Below are positions 43,398-52,707 of a DNA stretch of 64,000 nt, piece by piece (position 1 is the first letter of the stretch; each line of letters starts with the position of its first letter). The DNA is from Fluviicola taffensis DSM 16823 (GTDB lineage Bacteria > Bacteroidota > Bacteroidia > Flavobacteriales_D > Crocinitomicaceae): positions 1,116,001-1,180,000 of the forward strand of contig NC_015321.1 in assembly GCF_000194605.1 (NCBI RefSeq), read 5' to 3'. A model generated the notes under the pieces. It did not search any database. It was given only the letters and a program-made list of their open reading frames with translations, and had not been told where the DNA came from. A program made the position numbers and the translations under genes.

Positions 43398-43829
43398 TTG
43401 GAAACAGTATACATTACCCGAAGAGAACATTTTAACGCAGCCCATAAATTGTGGCGTGAAGAATGGTCTGATGAAAAAAATGAAGAAGTTTTTGGTAAGT
43501 GCAGCAATAAAAACTGGCATGGACACAACTTTGAATTATTCGTCACGGTAAAAGGAGAACCAAATCCGGAAACGGGTTTTGTTATCAACTTGAAAGACTT
43601 GAGTGTGATCATCAAAGAATTGGTCATCGAAGAAGTAGATCACAAAAATTTGAACCTAGATGTTCCGTTTCTAAAAGGGAAACTGGCTTCTACTGAAAAT
43701 TTAGCCATTGAAATTTGGAAAATTATCGATGCTCCCATTCAAGAAGCTGGTGGTCAATTGTGTAAAATCAAGTTGGTAGAAACTGAAAACAATTACGTCG
43801 AATATTTTGGTGGAAAAGAACCGTTTTAA
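43398..43829 (+). CDS. 6-pyruvoyl-tetrahydropterin synthase/QueD-family protein
   Basis: About 143 residues. The family's N-terminus (VYITRREHFNAAHKL) begins right after the TTG at 43398, and no ATG is available there. Zinc-binding histidines are in HFNAAH and HGHNF, the active-site cysteine in FGKCSNKNWHGH, with DPETGF-type motif PETGFVINLKDL and VDHKNLNLD. It makes 6-carboxy- or 6-pyruvoyl-tetrahydropterin from dihydroneopterin triphosphate, the product of FolE encoded next (43996), so the two act in sequence (queuosine or pterin synthesis). Confidence 0.9.
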   Translation: METVYITRREHFNAAHKLWREEWSDEKNEEVFGKCSNKNWHGHNFELFVTVKGEPNPETGFVINLKDLSVIIKELVIEEVDHKNLNLDVPFLKGKLASTENLAIEIWKIIDAPIQEAGGQLCKIKLVETENNYVEYFGGKEPF

Positions 43830-43900
43830 AACAAGTTCAAAAGATTCAAATCTTCTTCGCTCTAAGAGCTTTGAAGGTTCAAAGAGTTTAAAAGATTCAA

Positions 43901-43975
43901 TTTGAACATTTGAACATTTGAACATTTGAACATTTGAACATTTGAACATTTGAACATTTGAACATTTGAACATTT
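43901..43975. repeat. Tandem 8-bp repeat upstream of folE
   Basis: About nine perfect copies of ATTTGAAC run head to tail and end 20 bp before the folE start, where a promoter or leader is expected. Degenerate related words (TTCAAAAGATTCAA) precede it. Copy number could change by slippage. Confidence 0.95.
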
Positions 43976-43995
43976 AGCAAAAAATACATACTATC

Positions 43996-44586
43996 ATGAG
44001 CGATTTTCATTACAACGACGACACAACGGAAAACATTTCAACTATTTACAAATCGATTCTTTCTCAAATTGGCGAAAATCCAGAGCGTGAAGGCTTACTA
44101 AAAACTCCCGAACGCGTAGCAAAAGCATTGCAATTTTTAACGCAAGGATACGACATTAAACCAGCTGACATTTTAAAAAGCGCTTTGTTTCACGAAGAAT
44201 ATTCGGAAATGGTGATTGTGAAAGACATTGAAGTTTATTCAATGTGTGAGCATCACATGCTTCCTTTTTTTGGAAAAGCACACATTGCCTATATTCCAAA
44301 CGGAACAATCGTTGGATTGAGCAAAATTCCACGAGTAGTGGATGCTTTTAGCAGAAGATTACAAGTTCAGGAGCGTTTGACGATTGAAATTCGCGATTGC
44401 ATCCAAGAAACATTGAAACCAAAAGGTGTTGCAGTTGTTTTGGAATGTCAGCACATGTGTATGCAAATGCGCGGCGTACAGAAACAAAATTCGGTAACGA
44501 CTTCCAGTGCATTTACTGGCTTATTTTTAAGCAACGATTCAACTAGAAAAGAGTTTATTAATTTAGTACAAGCAAAATTGCATTAA
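43996..44586 (+). CDS. folE: GTP cyclohydrolase I
   Basis: A 196-residue enzyme converting GTP to dihydroneopterin triphosphate. Family motifs: [17 protein letters not shown], the zinc site [21 protein letters not shown] (Cys and His), [23 protein letters not shown], and the second zinc cysteine in [12 protein letters not shown]. Length is normal for the type IA enzyme. It lies downstream of the tetrahydropterin synthase gene and behind an 8-bp tandem repeat. Confidence 0.97.
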   Translation: MSDFHYNDDTTENISTIYKSILSQIGENPEREGLLKTPERVAKALQFLTQGYDIKPADILKSALFHEEYSEMVIVKDIEVYSMCEHHMLPFFGKAHIAYIPNGTIVGLSKIPRVVDAFSRRLQVQERLTIEIRDCIQETLKPKGVAVVLECQHMCMQMRGVQKQNSVTTSSAFTGLFLSNDSTRKEFINLVQAKLH

Positions 44587-44614
44587 ACCAAAACAACTAA
44601 CACCCCTAAATTAC

Positions 44615-46282
44615 ATGATTAGAAACACCACTTTTTTAATCCTTTCGTTTTTCTTTTTTTTGTGCACTCAGATTGTATTGGGAGCAGAAAAGCTCACTTT
44701 TTCTTTGGAGAAAATAGTCATACATGTTAATTCTATTGATTCTTATCACACGACCAATTATTTTGAAGGAGCAAATGAAACAGATTCGGAACAGCGCTTT
44801 TACTTTTCGATTGTTGAAACAGAAACGCTTTTATCTAAACAAGGTTCTTTCACAGTAAATGGAAAAACAAAACGGGTTAATTTCGAGTCAAATCTAACCA
44901 TTTCTACCATCAGTTGGGGAAATGTATTCAATGGAGTTAGAACTTACAGTTTCTTGGTGCCGCCCAATTCCTTGTTTAAATTTGAATACCAAACGGCCGC
45001 TACTGAAACAATTTTCTTATCTGCAATCAACAAAAGCGGAGACAATGATGCTACTGATTTTTTCTATGACATTACCCTTCCAGAGAATCTTGAAGTCTCA
45101 TTAAGACATAGAACCGATAAAAAAACAGGGCATTTTGTAATCACCAATCAAGATTTTCAAACAGACGAAGAACGAATCTATTTTCTCGTTCATCCAAAAG
45201 GAATGGAGCCCAATACGTATTTCACTAATTGGTTCATAAGGAAAACAGAAAATCACGAAGGAGTTGATCCTAGCTTGCTTCCTGAAAAATTAAGGATACT
45301 TGGAGCAAAAGGAAAATCCAAAGAATTGGCACAAGCTTGTTTCGAATATGTTCAAACGACCATTCAGTATTTGGATATTGAAAACGGATTGAACGCATTT
45401 ATTCCAAGACAAGCCAATCAAACTATCAAAAACAAATACGGCGATTGTAAGGACATGGCAATGCTTTTGAATCAGTTGCTTCATCATTTTGGTTTTGAAT
45501 CCTACTTGAGTATTTCAAAAACATCCATCAAAAAAGACACCTACGATTTTCCATCAATCGCCATGGCAAATCACATGATTGTTTCCTTAATACTCGATAA
45601 TCAAATCTATTTCCTCGATTGTACTGAACAAGAATGTTTGTTCGGAGACCCGAGCACTCAAATCATTGGTACAGAAGCATTCTTAATCGACAAAAAACAA
45701 GATCCTTATCAAAAAGTACCTGAAACCTTGCTTTTTCAACCCAAATTATCCTTGGATTACCAGTTTTTTATGAATGAAAACAATCAACCTGCTTATCGTT
45801 TGAAAATAACTTTTGAAGAAAAATTTGCCTTGCTTTTCCGACACATGAATCAATACAATTCAACGGATGAGAAAACGAAAAAGATTATTGAGTACTTGAT
45901 TCCCTGCGCTCATAAAATTGATAGTGCTTTTACATCCAATCATGAAGCATCCATTTACATTTCCTGCAATCTTCCAGCATCTTATTACAATGTGGTGAAT
46001 AACCAACAGTACATCGACTTAAAATTCATGCCTGAAATTAGCAAGCTAATGACAATTGCATACAACAATGACAGCGCTCTTTTTGCAGCAGATTTTAGTT
46101 TCTCATTTGACCACTTGAAGTTCAAATCGGGCTTTGAAACCACTAAAAACATTGATTTTCAAATAAATAATACTCAAAGCAAATTCGACTTGCATTTGAC
46201 GAAAGAAAACTCTGGAAGTAAAGGAATTCTTGTAAACTACTGGAAAACATATATTTTAAAACCAGCAACTTATCTACCATGA
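44615..46282 (+). CDS. Exported transglutaminase-like protein
   Basis: A 555-residue protein with a signal peptide (MIRNTTFLILSFFFFLCTQIVLG). Residues about 25-215 are a beta-rich domain (DUF3857-like position). A transglutaminase/protease core follows: NKYGDCKDMAMLLNQLLHHFGF (Cys), ANHMIVSLILDNQIYFLDCTEQE (His and Asp). The remainder is beta-rich. These proteins act in the periplasm and are usually paired; it overlaps the next transglutaminase-type gene by 4 bp (ATGA). Substrate unknown. Confidence 0.85.
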   Translation: MIRNTTFLILSFFFFLCTQIVLGAEKLTFSLEKIVIHVNSIDSYHTTNYFEGANETDSEQRFYFSIVETETLLSKQGSFTVNGKTKRVNFESNLTISTISWGNVFNGVRTYSFLVPPNSLFKFEYQTAATETIFLSAINKSGDNDATDFFYDITLPENLEVSLRHRTDKKTGHFVITNQDFQTDEERIYFLVHPKGMEPNTYFTNWFIRKTENHEGVDPSLLPEKLRILGAKGKSKELAQACFEYVQTTIQYLDIENGLNAFIPRQANQTIKNKYGDCKDMAMLLNQLLHHFGFESYLSISKTSIKKDTYDFPSIAMANHMIVSLILDNQIYFLDCTEQECLFGDPSTQIIGTEAFLIDKKQDPYQKVPETLLFQPKLSLDYQFFMNENNQPAYRLKITFEEKFALLFRHMNQYNSTDEKTKKIIEYLIPCAHKIDSAFTSNHEASIYISCNLPASYYNVVNNQQYIDLKFMPEISKLMTIAYNNDSALFAADFSFSFDHLKFKSGFETTKNIDFQINNTQSKFDLHLTKENSGSKGILVNYWKTYILKPATYLP

Positions 46283-48183
46283 AACGAATAACCATTTTAA
46301 CCCTCCTATTTTTAACAGCTTTTATCTTTAGTTCCTTTGCAGGAGACAAATACATTTGGCCTGAATTCACTCCAACAGAAATTCCAGATTCCGTCAAAAA
46401 AGAAGATGCGATTTATCTTGAAAATAGAATCACGGTTGATTTCATGCTCGATTATGAAACCTCAATCGTTTATTTCAAACGCATTAAAATCCTTTCCAAA
46501 AAAGGAGTCGAAAACTTCATCAATCACGATTTATTCCAATTTAAAAGCGGATACATCAGTTTGAAAAAAGCCAGAATTATCAAACCCGACAATTCGTTTA
46601 AAGAACTTGGGGGTGAAAATATTATTGAAACCTTTATCGACAACAAGAATAAATATAACTCAAGCTATTTAAAACGCATTCAATTCATCTTTGCGAATTT
46701 GGAGGTTGGAGATATCATTGATGTGGTTTATCAAATTGACTATAAATCCTACACACTCTCAAATTGTATCTATCTGGAAGATGATTTAATTTCTCTGAAC
46801 TCGCGTTTGTCGTTGAGAAATTTCAGCAAGTTTGAATTAACCGTTTACCCTTCGAAAAACCTCACTGATTTCGTGACCCAAAACTCAGGAAGTTCACCAA
46901 TTTTCTATTGGAATATCAAAGGAGTTGGAAAAAGATCCATCAATGAATTTGCGGCGCATCGTCAAAATGATTCAAAAGTTTCATATACACTTTGGTATCC
47001 TCAAACTGATTTATCTTACGAATTGATCTACTCGAATGACTATGACAGTTATCACGTTAACACGGGATTCAAAAACTTTACTGAAATTCTAAAGCGAGAT
47101 GGAGTATATCAATCGGATTTGAGTCCCTTTGAGAACATCAATGTCATTATTCGTTATTTTGAAAAGGATTTCACATGGAATACAGACGAAAAAATGCCTG
47201 CGAGTATTAAAACGTCTGATTGTTATAACAAAGAAATAATCGATGACGTCATTTTCTATCGTCTGATGCAGCAATATTTGGATGAAAATGAGTTAAAATA
47301 TCACATTGGATTTACACGAGATATAAATGATGGTGTTTTTGAACATGGATTTGTCGCCTTGTATCAGCTGGACTATCGCTATCTGATTATCGAAAAGGGA
47401 GAAGGCGATGAACATTTCCTGTTCTCCCCAACTAGTAAAAGCAGATTCTATTATTTGGATGAAATTCCAGCAGCATGCGAAGGAAATCAATCAATCCTAT
47501 TCACTGGAAATCGAGATAAGGTTTCTACCAGTTCTGTTTTATTGCCGCAAAGTGACTTTAACAGTAACAAACATACAGCAACCATTGTTTTGAAAACAGG
47601 ACATCTTTCGGATACAAGCATCAGGATAAACAGAAGAGATTCATTTACTGGTCAACATTCTGTGTTATTCCGAAATCCTTCTACAGCAAGATTTTTTAAA
47701 AACATGAAGGTCTCCGACACCATTTTAGCACCTCACGAATTGAAGTATGTATATCCTTATCCCATTAATTTTAAGCAGGAAGACACAATCTACACCTGTT
47801 TCTCGAATTTTGATGAGAATCTATATGCATTTAATGCTGAAAAATTAATTCCAAGCTTCATCTTCTTTGCCGATGAGACCAAAGAACCAGTTGCAGATTA
47901 TAGCATCATTCCTTTTGGGAAACAACAAAAATATTCCATCTACATTGAATCACCAAACGCACTAAAAATTGCAGATAAAGTAACCTCTTTGGTGAAATCC
48001 AATTCAGCAGGTTCCGTGAAGACAGAAATTATTCAAACAGATCCAAACAAGATAAAAATAAACTACGAAATCAAATTGGAAAAACGAATTCTTTCGAATG
48101 TTACCGAAAGCAATGAATACTTGGAATTAGTTCAAGAATGGGCAAACATCGTTACCAAAAAGTGGATTATTCAAGAAGGATAA
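46279..48183 (+). CDS. Exported DUF3857-domain protein
   Basis: A 634-residue protein with a signal peptide (MKRITILTLLFLTAFIFSSFAG). Residues about 40-210 match DUF3857 (YLENRITVDFMLDYETSIVYFKRIKILSKKG, ARIIKPDNSFKEL, FANLEVGDIIDVVYQI). The centre lies where a transglutaminase domain would be (FEKDFTWNTDEKMPASIKT), but I do not see a clear catalytic Cys-His-Asp set, so it may be a pseudoenzyme partner of the overlapping upstream protein. The last part is beta-rich. Operon with 44615. Confidence 0.82.
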   Translation: MKRITILTLLFLTAFIFSSFAGDKYIWPEFTPTEIPDSVKKEDAIYLENRITVDFMLDYETSIVYFKRIKILSKKGVENFINHDLFQFKSGYISLKKARIIKPDNSFKELGGENIIETFIDNKNKYNSSYLKRIQFIFANLEVGDIIDVVYQIDYKSYTLSNCIYLEDDLISLNSRLSLRNFSKFELTVYPSKNLTDFVTQNSGSSPIFYWNIKGVGKRSINEFAAHRQNDSKVSYTLWYPQTDLSYELIYSNDYDSYHVNTGFKNFTEILKRDGVYQSDLSPFENINVIIRYFEKDFTWNTDEKMPASIKTSDCYNKEIIDDVIFYRLMQQYLDENELKYHIGFTRDINDGVFEHGFVALYQLDYRYLIIEKGEGDEHFLFSPTSKSRFYYLDEIPAACEGNQSILFTGNRDKVSTSSVLLPQSDFNSNKHTATIVLKTGHLSDTSIRINRRDSFTGQHSVLFRNPSTARFFKNMKVSDTILAPHELKYVYPYPINFKQEDTIYTCFSNFDENLYAFNAEKLIPSFIFFADETKEPVADYSIIPFGKQQKYSIYIESPNALKIADKVTSLVKSNSAGSVKTEIIQTDPNKIKINYEIKLEKRILSNVTESNEYLELVQEWANIVTKKWIIQEG

Positions 48184-48317
48184 AAACAAAAGATCTTAAG
48201 ACGTTATTTACTCCTAGTAATCCAATGCATCGTACTAATATCCTAAATTCTTATTACCAATAAACAATCCCTTAGCTAAAACATTTTATTAAATTTAAGC
48301 TTTCAAAAATCAAAATT

Positions 48318-49046
48318 ATGAGTGAAATAATTGACAATTACAGCTTCGATACCGCTGCAAAACAAGCCGCTGCAAGACAATTCTTTGGAAAAGTATATGG
48401 GTTCATGTTCTTTGCATTGATTGTTTCAGGAGCAATTGCATACCAATACGGAACAACTGAATTCTTCTTGAAATACTTCATCACCCCAACTCCACAAGGA
48501 GGAAAACTTTCAATCTTGTATTATGTCGTGATTTTTTCACCTATTGGGATTGCTTTGTTATTCCAAACAATGATTAATCGACTCTCATTCCCGCTATTAT
48601 TTGGACTTTTCTCCATTTACAGCATCTTAATTGGATTTGCAATTTCTAGTATTTTCCTTCGTTATTCTATGGGTTCAATCGTAACTACTTTTGGCGTCAC
48701 AGCTGGAACCTTTGGGGTAATGGCAATCATGGGATATGTCACCAAAGCAGATTTAACCAAAATGGGATCCATTTTATACATGGCATTCATTGGAATCTTC
48801 ATTGCTTCAATCGTTAATTTTTTCTTAGATAGTAGCGGTTTAGGTTACTTAATTTCAATCTTAGGAGTAATCGTATTTACTGGATTAACTGCTTACCACA
48901 TGCAGCAATTGAAAAAATTTGCGCATGATTCTGAAATGTCAGCAGACGACAAAAACAAAATGGCGCTTTTGGGTGGGTTCACCTTATATGTTTTATTCAT
49001 CAATTTGTTCCTTTCATTGCTTCGTTTATTTGGAGGAAGAGACTAA
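48318..49046 (+). CDS. Bax inhibitor-1/YccA-family membrane protein
   Basis: A 242-residue protein with seven membrane helices and the BI-1 family features: N-terminal FFGKVYGFMFFALIVSGAIA, FGVTAGTFGVMAIMGYVTKADL, GLTAYHMQQLKKFA with a semi-buried acidic residue, and LLGGFTLYVLFINLFLSLLRLFGGRD. Family members are pH-sensitive calcium leak channels or interact with FtsH. Followed by a terminator. Confidence 0.92.
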   Translation: MSEIIDNYSFDTAAKQAAARQFFGKVYGFMFFALIVSGAIAYQYGTTEFFLKYFITPTPQGGKLSILYYVVIFSPIGIALLFQTMINRLSFPLLFGLFSIYSILIGFAISSIFLRYSMGSIVTTFGVTAGTFGVMAIMGYVTKADLTKMGSILYMAFIGIFIASIVNFFLDSSGLGYLISILGVIVFTGLTAYHMQQLKKFAHDSEMSADDKNKMALLGGFTLYVLFINLFLSLLRLFGGRD

Positions 49047-49071
49047 TATTTCACATAACATTCTTTAACTT

Positions 49072-49106
49072 AAAACGTGCTAAAATTGAAGTTTAGCGCG
49101 TTTTTT
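49072..49106 (+). terminator. Terminator after the BI-1 gene
   Basis: The stem AAACGTGCTAAA / TTTAGCGCGTTT (one G-T pair) is followed by T residues. Confidence 0.85.
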
Positions 49107-49138
49107 TGTGCGTAACTTTAAGGTAAAATTTACAAACA

Positions 49139-49849
49139 ATGATTTCTTTTGGCCCGGCAATGCTCATCGGTTTAGTCTTTATGGGAATTGGACTATTGGT
49201 GAGCTGGCGATTAAAAAACAAATTTCAGGAATTCAGTAAAATTCCCTCTCAAAGTCGATTAAGTGGACGTGAAATTGCAGAACGCATGCTTCGCGATCAC
49301 GGCATTTTTGATGTCCGTGTAACGTGTATTCCTGGACAATTAACCGATCACTACAATCCAGCAGACAAAACGGTAAATCTTTCGGAAGAAGTGTACCATG
49401 GAACAAATGCAGCTTCCTCTGCAATTGCAGCACACGAATGCGGACATGCAGTCCAACATTCCAAATCTTATGCACCTCTTCGATGGCGCTCAAAATTAGT
49501 TCCGCTTCAACATGCTTCTGGTTTATTCTTGAATATTCTCATGATGGCAACCTTTATTGGTGGAGCCGTATTGTTTGAATCGTTTCCGATCAAATGGGTG
49601 CTTTGGGCAATCGTTATCGCCTATGGTTCCATTGCACTTTTCAGTATTGTCACTTTACCGGTGGAGTTTGACGCATCCAAACGTGCTTTGCTGTGGATTG
49701 AAAAATCTGGAACGGCTACAAAAGTGGAATATGAACGATCGAAAAAAGCATTAAATCTGGCAGCCACAACATACGTGGTAGCAGCATTGGGGGCAATTGT
49801 AACGATGATTTACTACATTTTGCGCTTAATTGGAATAAACGATGATTAA
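49139..49849 (+). CDS. YugP-type zinc metallopeptidase
   Basis: A 236-residue membrane protein. The N-terminal helix (MLIGLVFMGIGLLVSWRL), a soluble part with SGREIAERMLRDHGI, the metal site AAHECGHAVQH (HExxH-type) followed by RSKLVPLQ, and two or three further helices. It belongs to PF04298 (neutral zinc metallopeptidase); the physiological substrate is unknown. Monocistronic. Confidence 0.92.
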   Translation: MISFGPAMLIGLVFMGIGLLVSWRLKNKFQEFSKIPSQSRLSGREIAERMLRDHGIFDVRVTCIPGQLTDHYNPADKTVNLSEEVYHGTNAASSAIAAHECGHAVQHSKSYAPLRWRSKLVPLQHASGLFLNILMMATFIGGAVLFESFPIKWVLWAIVIAYGSIALFSIVTLPVEFDASKRALLWIEKSGTATKVEYERSKKALNLAATTYVVAALGAIVTMIYYILRLIGINDD

Positions 49850-49876
49850 TTTCTTTTCATTTTTCAAACAAAACCT

Positions 49877-49884
49877 TACATTTG
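49877..49884 (+). promoter_or_regulatory. -7 box of the His-rich small gene
   Basis: A perfect TACATTTG lies 16 bp upstream of the ATG at 49901. Confidence 0.6.
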
Positions 49885-49900
49885 AGAAAAATTTCAAGTT

Positions 49901-50041
49901 ATGTCAGAGCATCATTCAGAACATCACACAGATCATCACGAAAAGAATGACACTTTCTTTGAAAGTTCTACAGTAGGAATTGGATTCGTGTACACGATCA
50001 TCCTTTTAGCGATTATCGGGTCGATTTACGCATTCGCATAG
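49901..50041 (+). CDS. His-rich small membrane protein
   Basis: A 46-residue protein: a His/Asp/Glu-rich N-terminus (MSEHHSEHHTDHHEKNDTFF) with seven histidines, then one membrane helix (VGIGFVYTIILLAIIGSIYAF). It has its own -7 box and terminator, which supports that it is a real gene in spite of its size. The His pairs could bind divalent metals. Family not recognised. Confidence 0.75.
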   Translation: MSEHHSEHHTDHHEKNDTFFESSTVGIGFVYTIILLAIIGSIYAFA

Positions 50042-50044
50042 TAT

Positions 50045-50072
50045 AAGGAGGAAAGTAAATCCTCCTTTTTTG
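50045..50072 (+). terminator. Terminator after the His-rich small gene
   Basis: The stem AAGGAGGA / TCCTCCTT is followed by T residues. Confidence 0.85.
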
Positions 50073-50090
50073 TTTCACTGAATTCGTCCT

Positions 50091-51623
50091 ATGCCATTCA
50101 ATTCAATTTTTGCTTGGGTCATCAAAAAGCGCTTGCATCAGATTGAGCTTTTCCGGAAATACCCAGAAAATGTTCAACATGAGCTTTTCGAAAAATTGAT
50201 TGAGAATGGAAGTCAAAGTGAATTTGGCAGAAAATACAACTTCTCACAAATTACTTCTTACGAAGACTTTTCCAAATCAGTCCCATTAAACAATTACGAC
50301 ACTCTCAAACCGTGGGTTGAGCGCTTGATGCAGGGCGAACAAAACATGCTGTGGTCGCACGACACAAAATGGTTTGCAAAAAGCTCTGGAACGACTTCAG
50401 ATCGAAGTAAATTTATTCCAGTTACCAAAGAATCGTTAGAGGATTGTCATTATAAAGGCGGAAAAGATCTCCTTGCTCTTTATTACGAAAACTTTCCAAA
50501 TCGGAAATTATACAAAGGGAAACACCTCATTATTGGAGGAAGTGCTCAAATATTGCCCGTCTCGCACGATATGTATCAAGGCGATTTATCAGCGATTATT
50601 GTCAAAAACTTGCCTTGGTGGGCCGAAATGAGACGAACTCCTTCCAAGGAAATTGCGCTGATGACGGAATGGGAGGAAAAAATTGAAAAAATGGCCCGTT
50701 CAACCATCGAGGAAGATGTGTACATCATTGCTGGCGTTCCAAGTTGGACATTGGTATTGGCTCGAAAAATTTTAGAAATAACAGGAAAGAAAAACCTGCG
50801 CGAGGTTTGGCCCAACCTGGAGCTATTTATGCACGGAGGAGTAAGCTTTGAACCTTACAGAGAAGCTTTCAGAGAATTGATTCCATTTGATGACATGCAC
50901 TATGTGGAAACATACAATGCTTCAGAAGGGTTTTTCGGAATTCAAGATGTGGACGGATCCAATGAATTGCTCTTGATGTTGGATTATGGAATTTTCTACG
51001 AATTCATTCCTATGGATCGTTTTGAAGATACCGATTCAAAAACCGTTCTTAAACTTGATCAAGTTGAACTAGATACCGAATATGCACTTGTCATTTCCAC
51101 CAATGCTGGACTTTGGAGATACATCATGGGAGATACCATTCGATTTACTTCTAAAACACCTTATCGGTTTAGATTGACAGGGAGAACAAAACACTTCATC
51201 AATGCTTTTGGAGAAGAGGTAATTGTAAACAATACAGATTTTGCCATCAAAGAAGCATGTTCAAAAACCAATGCAATTATCCGCGAATACACAGTTGCTC
51301 CAATATACATGGATGGGAAAACCCAGGGAAAACACGAATGGTTGATTGAATTTGATCGCGAACCAAATGACTTGAATCGCTTCATGTACTTATTGGATGA
51401 GTCATTGAGAGCAATCAATTCCGACTATGACGCCAAGAGAACAAAAAATCTGGCACTTGGAAAACCCGTCTTACATGTTTTATCTTCAGGTAGTTTTGAA
51501 GCTTGGTTGCAAAAAAAAGGTAAATTAGGAGGACAACACAAAGTTCCTCGCTTAATGAATTCCCGAGAAATAGTGGAACAAATCTTGCAAGAGACCTCAT
51601 ACAAAACAGTCCAATATGTTTAA
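50091..51623 (+). CDS. GH3-family acyl-adenylating protein
   Basis: A 510-residue GH3 auxin-responsive-promoter family protein of the ANL adenylating superfamily. Visible motifs: the P-loop-like KSSGTTSDRSKFIPVT, ETYNASEGFFGIQ, GLWRYIMGDTIRFTSKTPYRFRLTGR and HEWLIEFD. In plants GH3 enzymes join amino acids to carboxylic acid hormones; bacterial substrates are unknown. Its end overlaps 51616-52428 by 8 bp, so the two are co-transcribed. Confidence 0.92.
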   Translation: MPFNSIFAWVIKKRLHQIELFRKYPENVQHELFEKLIENGSQSEFGRKYNFSQITSYEDFSKSVPLNNYDTLKPWVERLMQGEQNMLWSHDTKWFAKSSGTTSDRSKFIPVTKESLEDCHYKGGKDLLALYYENFPNRKLYKGKHLIIGGSAQILPVSHDMYQGDLSAIIVKNLPWWAEMRRTPSKEIALMTEWEEKIEKMARSTIEEDVYIIAGVPSWTLVLARKILEITGKKNLREVWPNLELFMHGGVSFEPYREAFRELIPFDDMHYVETYNASEGFFGIQDVDGSNELLLMLDYGIFYEFIPMDRFEDTDSKTVLKLDQVELDTEYALVISTNAGLWRYIMGDTIRFTSKTPYRFRLTGRTKHFINAFGEEVIVNNTDFAIKEACSKTNAIIREYTVAPIYMDGKTQGKHEWLIEFDREPNDLNRFMYLLDESLRAINSDYDAKRTKNLALGKPVLHVLSSGSFEAWLQKKGKLGGQHKVPRLMNSREIVEQILQETSYKTVQYV

Positions 51624-52428
51624 GATCGGAGCGTTGCTTTTATTCTTTTCTCTTTCAAGCGCGATCTATTCTCAGCAGAAATGGAAGGAGTTATGGAGTC
51701 TCGACATTGATTCAACCGCAATTTGGGATATTGACCCCATGCACCAAAGCATTATTTACCAAAATCAAAATGTTCAAAAGCGTGATGCGAAAGGTCAACT
51801 AATGCTCCAAGAAAGCATTAAATCGCTTGGAAATATTCAAAAAATAGACGCTCAAAACCCACTTAAAATCGCCTTGTTTTCAGAAGATCAACAGAGCATT
51901 TGTTTTTTGGACAATGCCCTTGCTCTGCAAACAACCTGTCTTTATTTGAGTGATTTGAACATCAGTTTGGCAGCTAGTATGAGTGCATCTATTCAAACAG
52001 ATCGCATTTGGGTTTACGACGAACCGAACTCCAAAATTGATTTGATTACGTTGAGAAACGGTCAAAACCAGCAAGTTCAAAACGTAAAAGGTCTCTTAAA
52101 CTTACATTCGATTGTGAACATGCAGGAAATTGATAATCGCTTGTATTTGTTTGATGAACAAAATCAAGTTGCGTGGTTTGACCAATTTGGAAACTTCATC
52201 GATGTTGCAACGCTCACCCCCAACAAACCTATCTACCCCATTCAAGATTATTTTCTAATTGCAGAAGGGAAAAACATTCAAACCGTGGATCTCAATTCCG
52301 AATTCGTTGCGTTTTTCTTTGAAGGAGATGCCATTCTTGATTCATCCGTTCGAAAGATGGAAGTTTCTGGAGATCGCTTGTATGTGCAGACACAAAAAAG
52401 ACTGTATTGTTTTAGAGTGATTCAATAG
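51616..52428 (+). CDS. Exported beta-propeller-like protein
   Basis: A 270-residue protein with a signal peptide (MFKIGALLLFFSLSSAIYSQ). The body has regularly spaced strands with W/D/Y ends (IWDIDPMHQSIIYQNQN, RIWVYDEPNSKIDLI, RLYLFDEQNQVAWFDQFGNF, RLYVQTQKRLYCFRV), suggesting a six-bladed propeller. No exact family. Coupled to the GH3 gene. Confidence 0.78.
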   Translation: MFKIGALLLFFSLSSAIYSQQKWKELWSLDIDSTAIWDIDPMHQSIIYQNQNVQKRDAKGQLMLQESIKSLGNIQKIDAQNPLKIALFSEDQQSICFLDNALALQTTCLYLSDLNISLAASMSASIQTDRIWVYDEPNSKIDLITLRNGQNQQVQNVKGLLNLHSIVNMQEIDNRLYLFDEQNQVAWFDQFGNFIDVATLTPNKPIYPIQDYFLIAEGKNIQTVDLNSEFVAFFFEGDAILDSSVRKMEVSGDRLYVQTQKRLYCFRVIQ

Positions 52429-52429
52429 T

Positions 52430-52575
52430 TCAATTCCCGATAGCTATCGGGATCAATAGTTCAATAGTTCAATAGTTCAATTCCCGATAGCTATCGGGAT
52501 CAATAGTTCAAATACAATTCAAATTAAACTTATTGAACACTTTGAACTTTTTGAACTTTTTGAACTTTTTGTAAC
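52430..52575. repeat. Repeat-rich intergenic stretch with two identical 16-bp palindromes
   Basis: CCCGATAGCTATCGGG occurs at 52436-52451 and 52483-52498, each followed by ATCAATAGTTCAA. Between and after them are tandem AATAGTTC units (8 bp) and then TTTTTGAACT units (9-10 bp). The palindrome is a common Bacteroidota intergenic repeat and could act as a transcript end for the GH3 operon. The rest of the gap to 52707 holds nothing else. Confidence 0.9.
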
Positions 52576-52707
52576 CCTTTCAATAGCTGATTTCAGTCAT
52601 TCACCAAGTCAATAAGGGTAAACACACAGCGGGAATATTTTTTTGAACAAAGAGCCATTTATGTAGGTAGATTTTGTAATTTAGTCTCCCCGAAAAACTC
52701 ATAAATT

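Noticed and set aside
43901-43975. Possible CRISPR array
   Set aside because: The units are 8 bp with no spacers; it is a simple tandem repeat and no cas genes are present.
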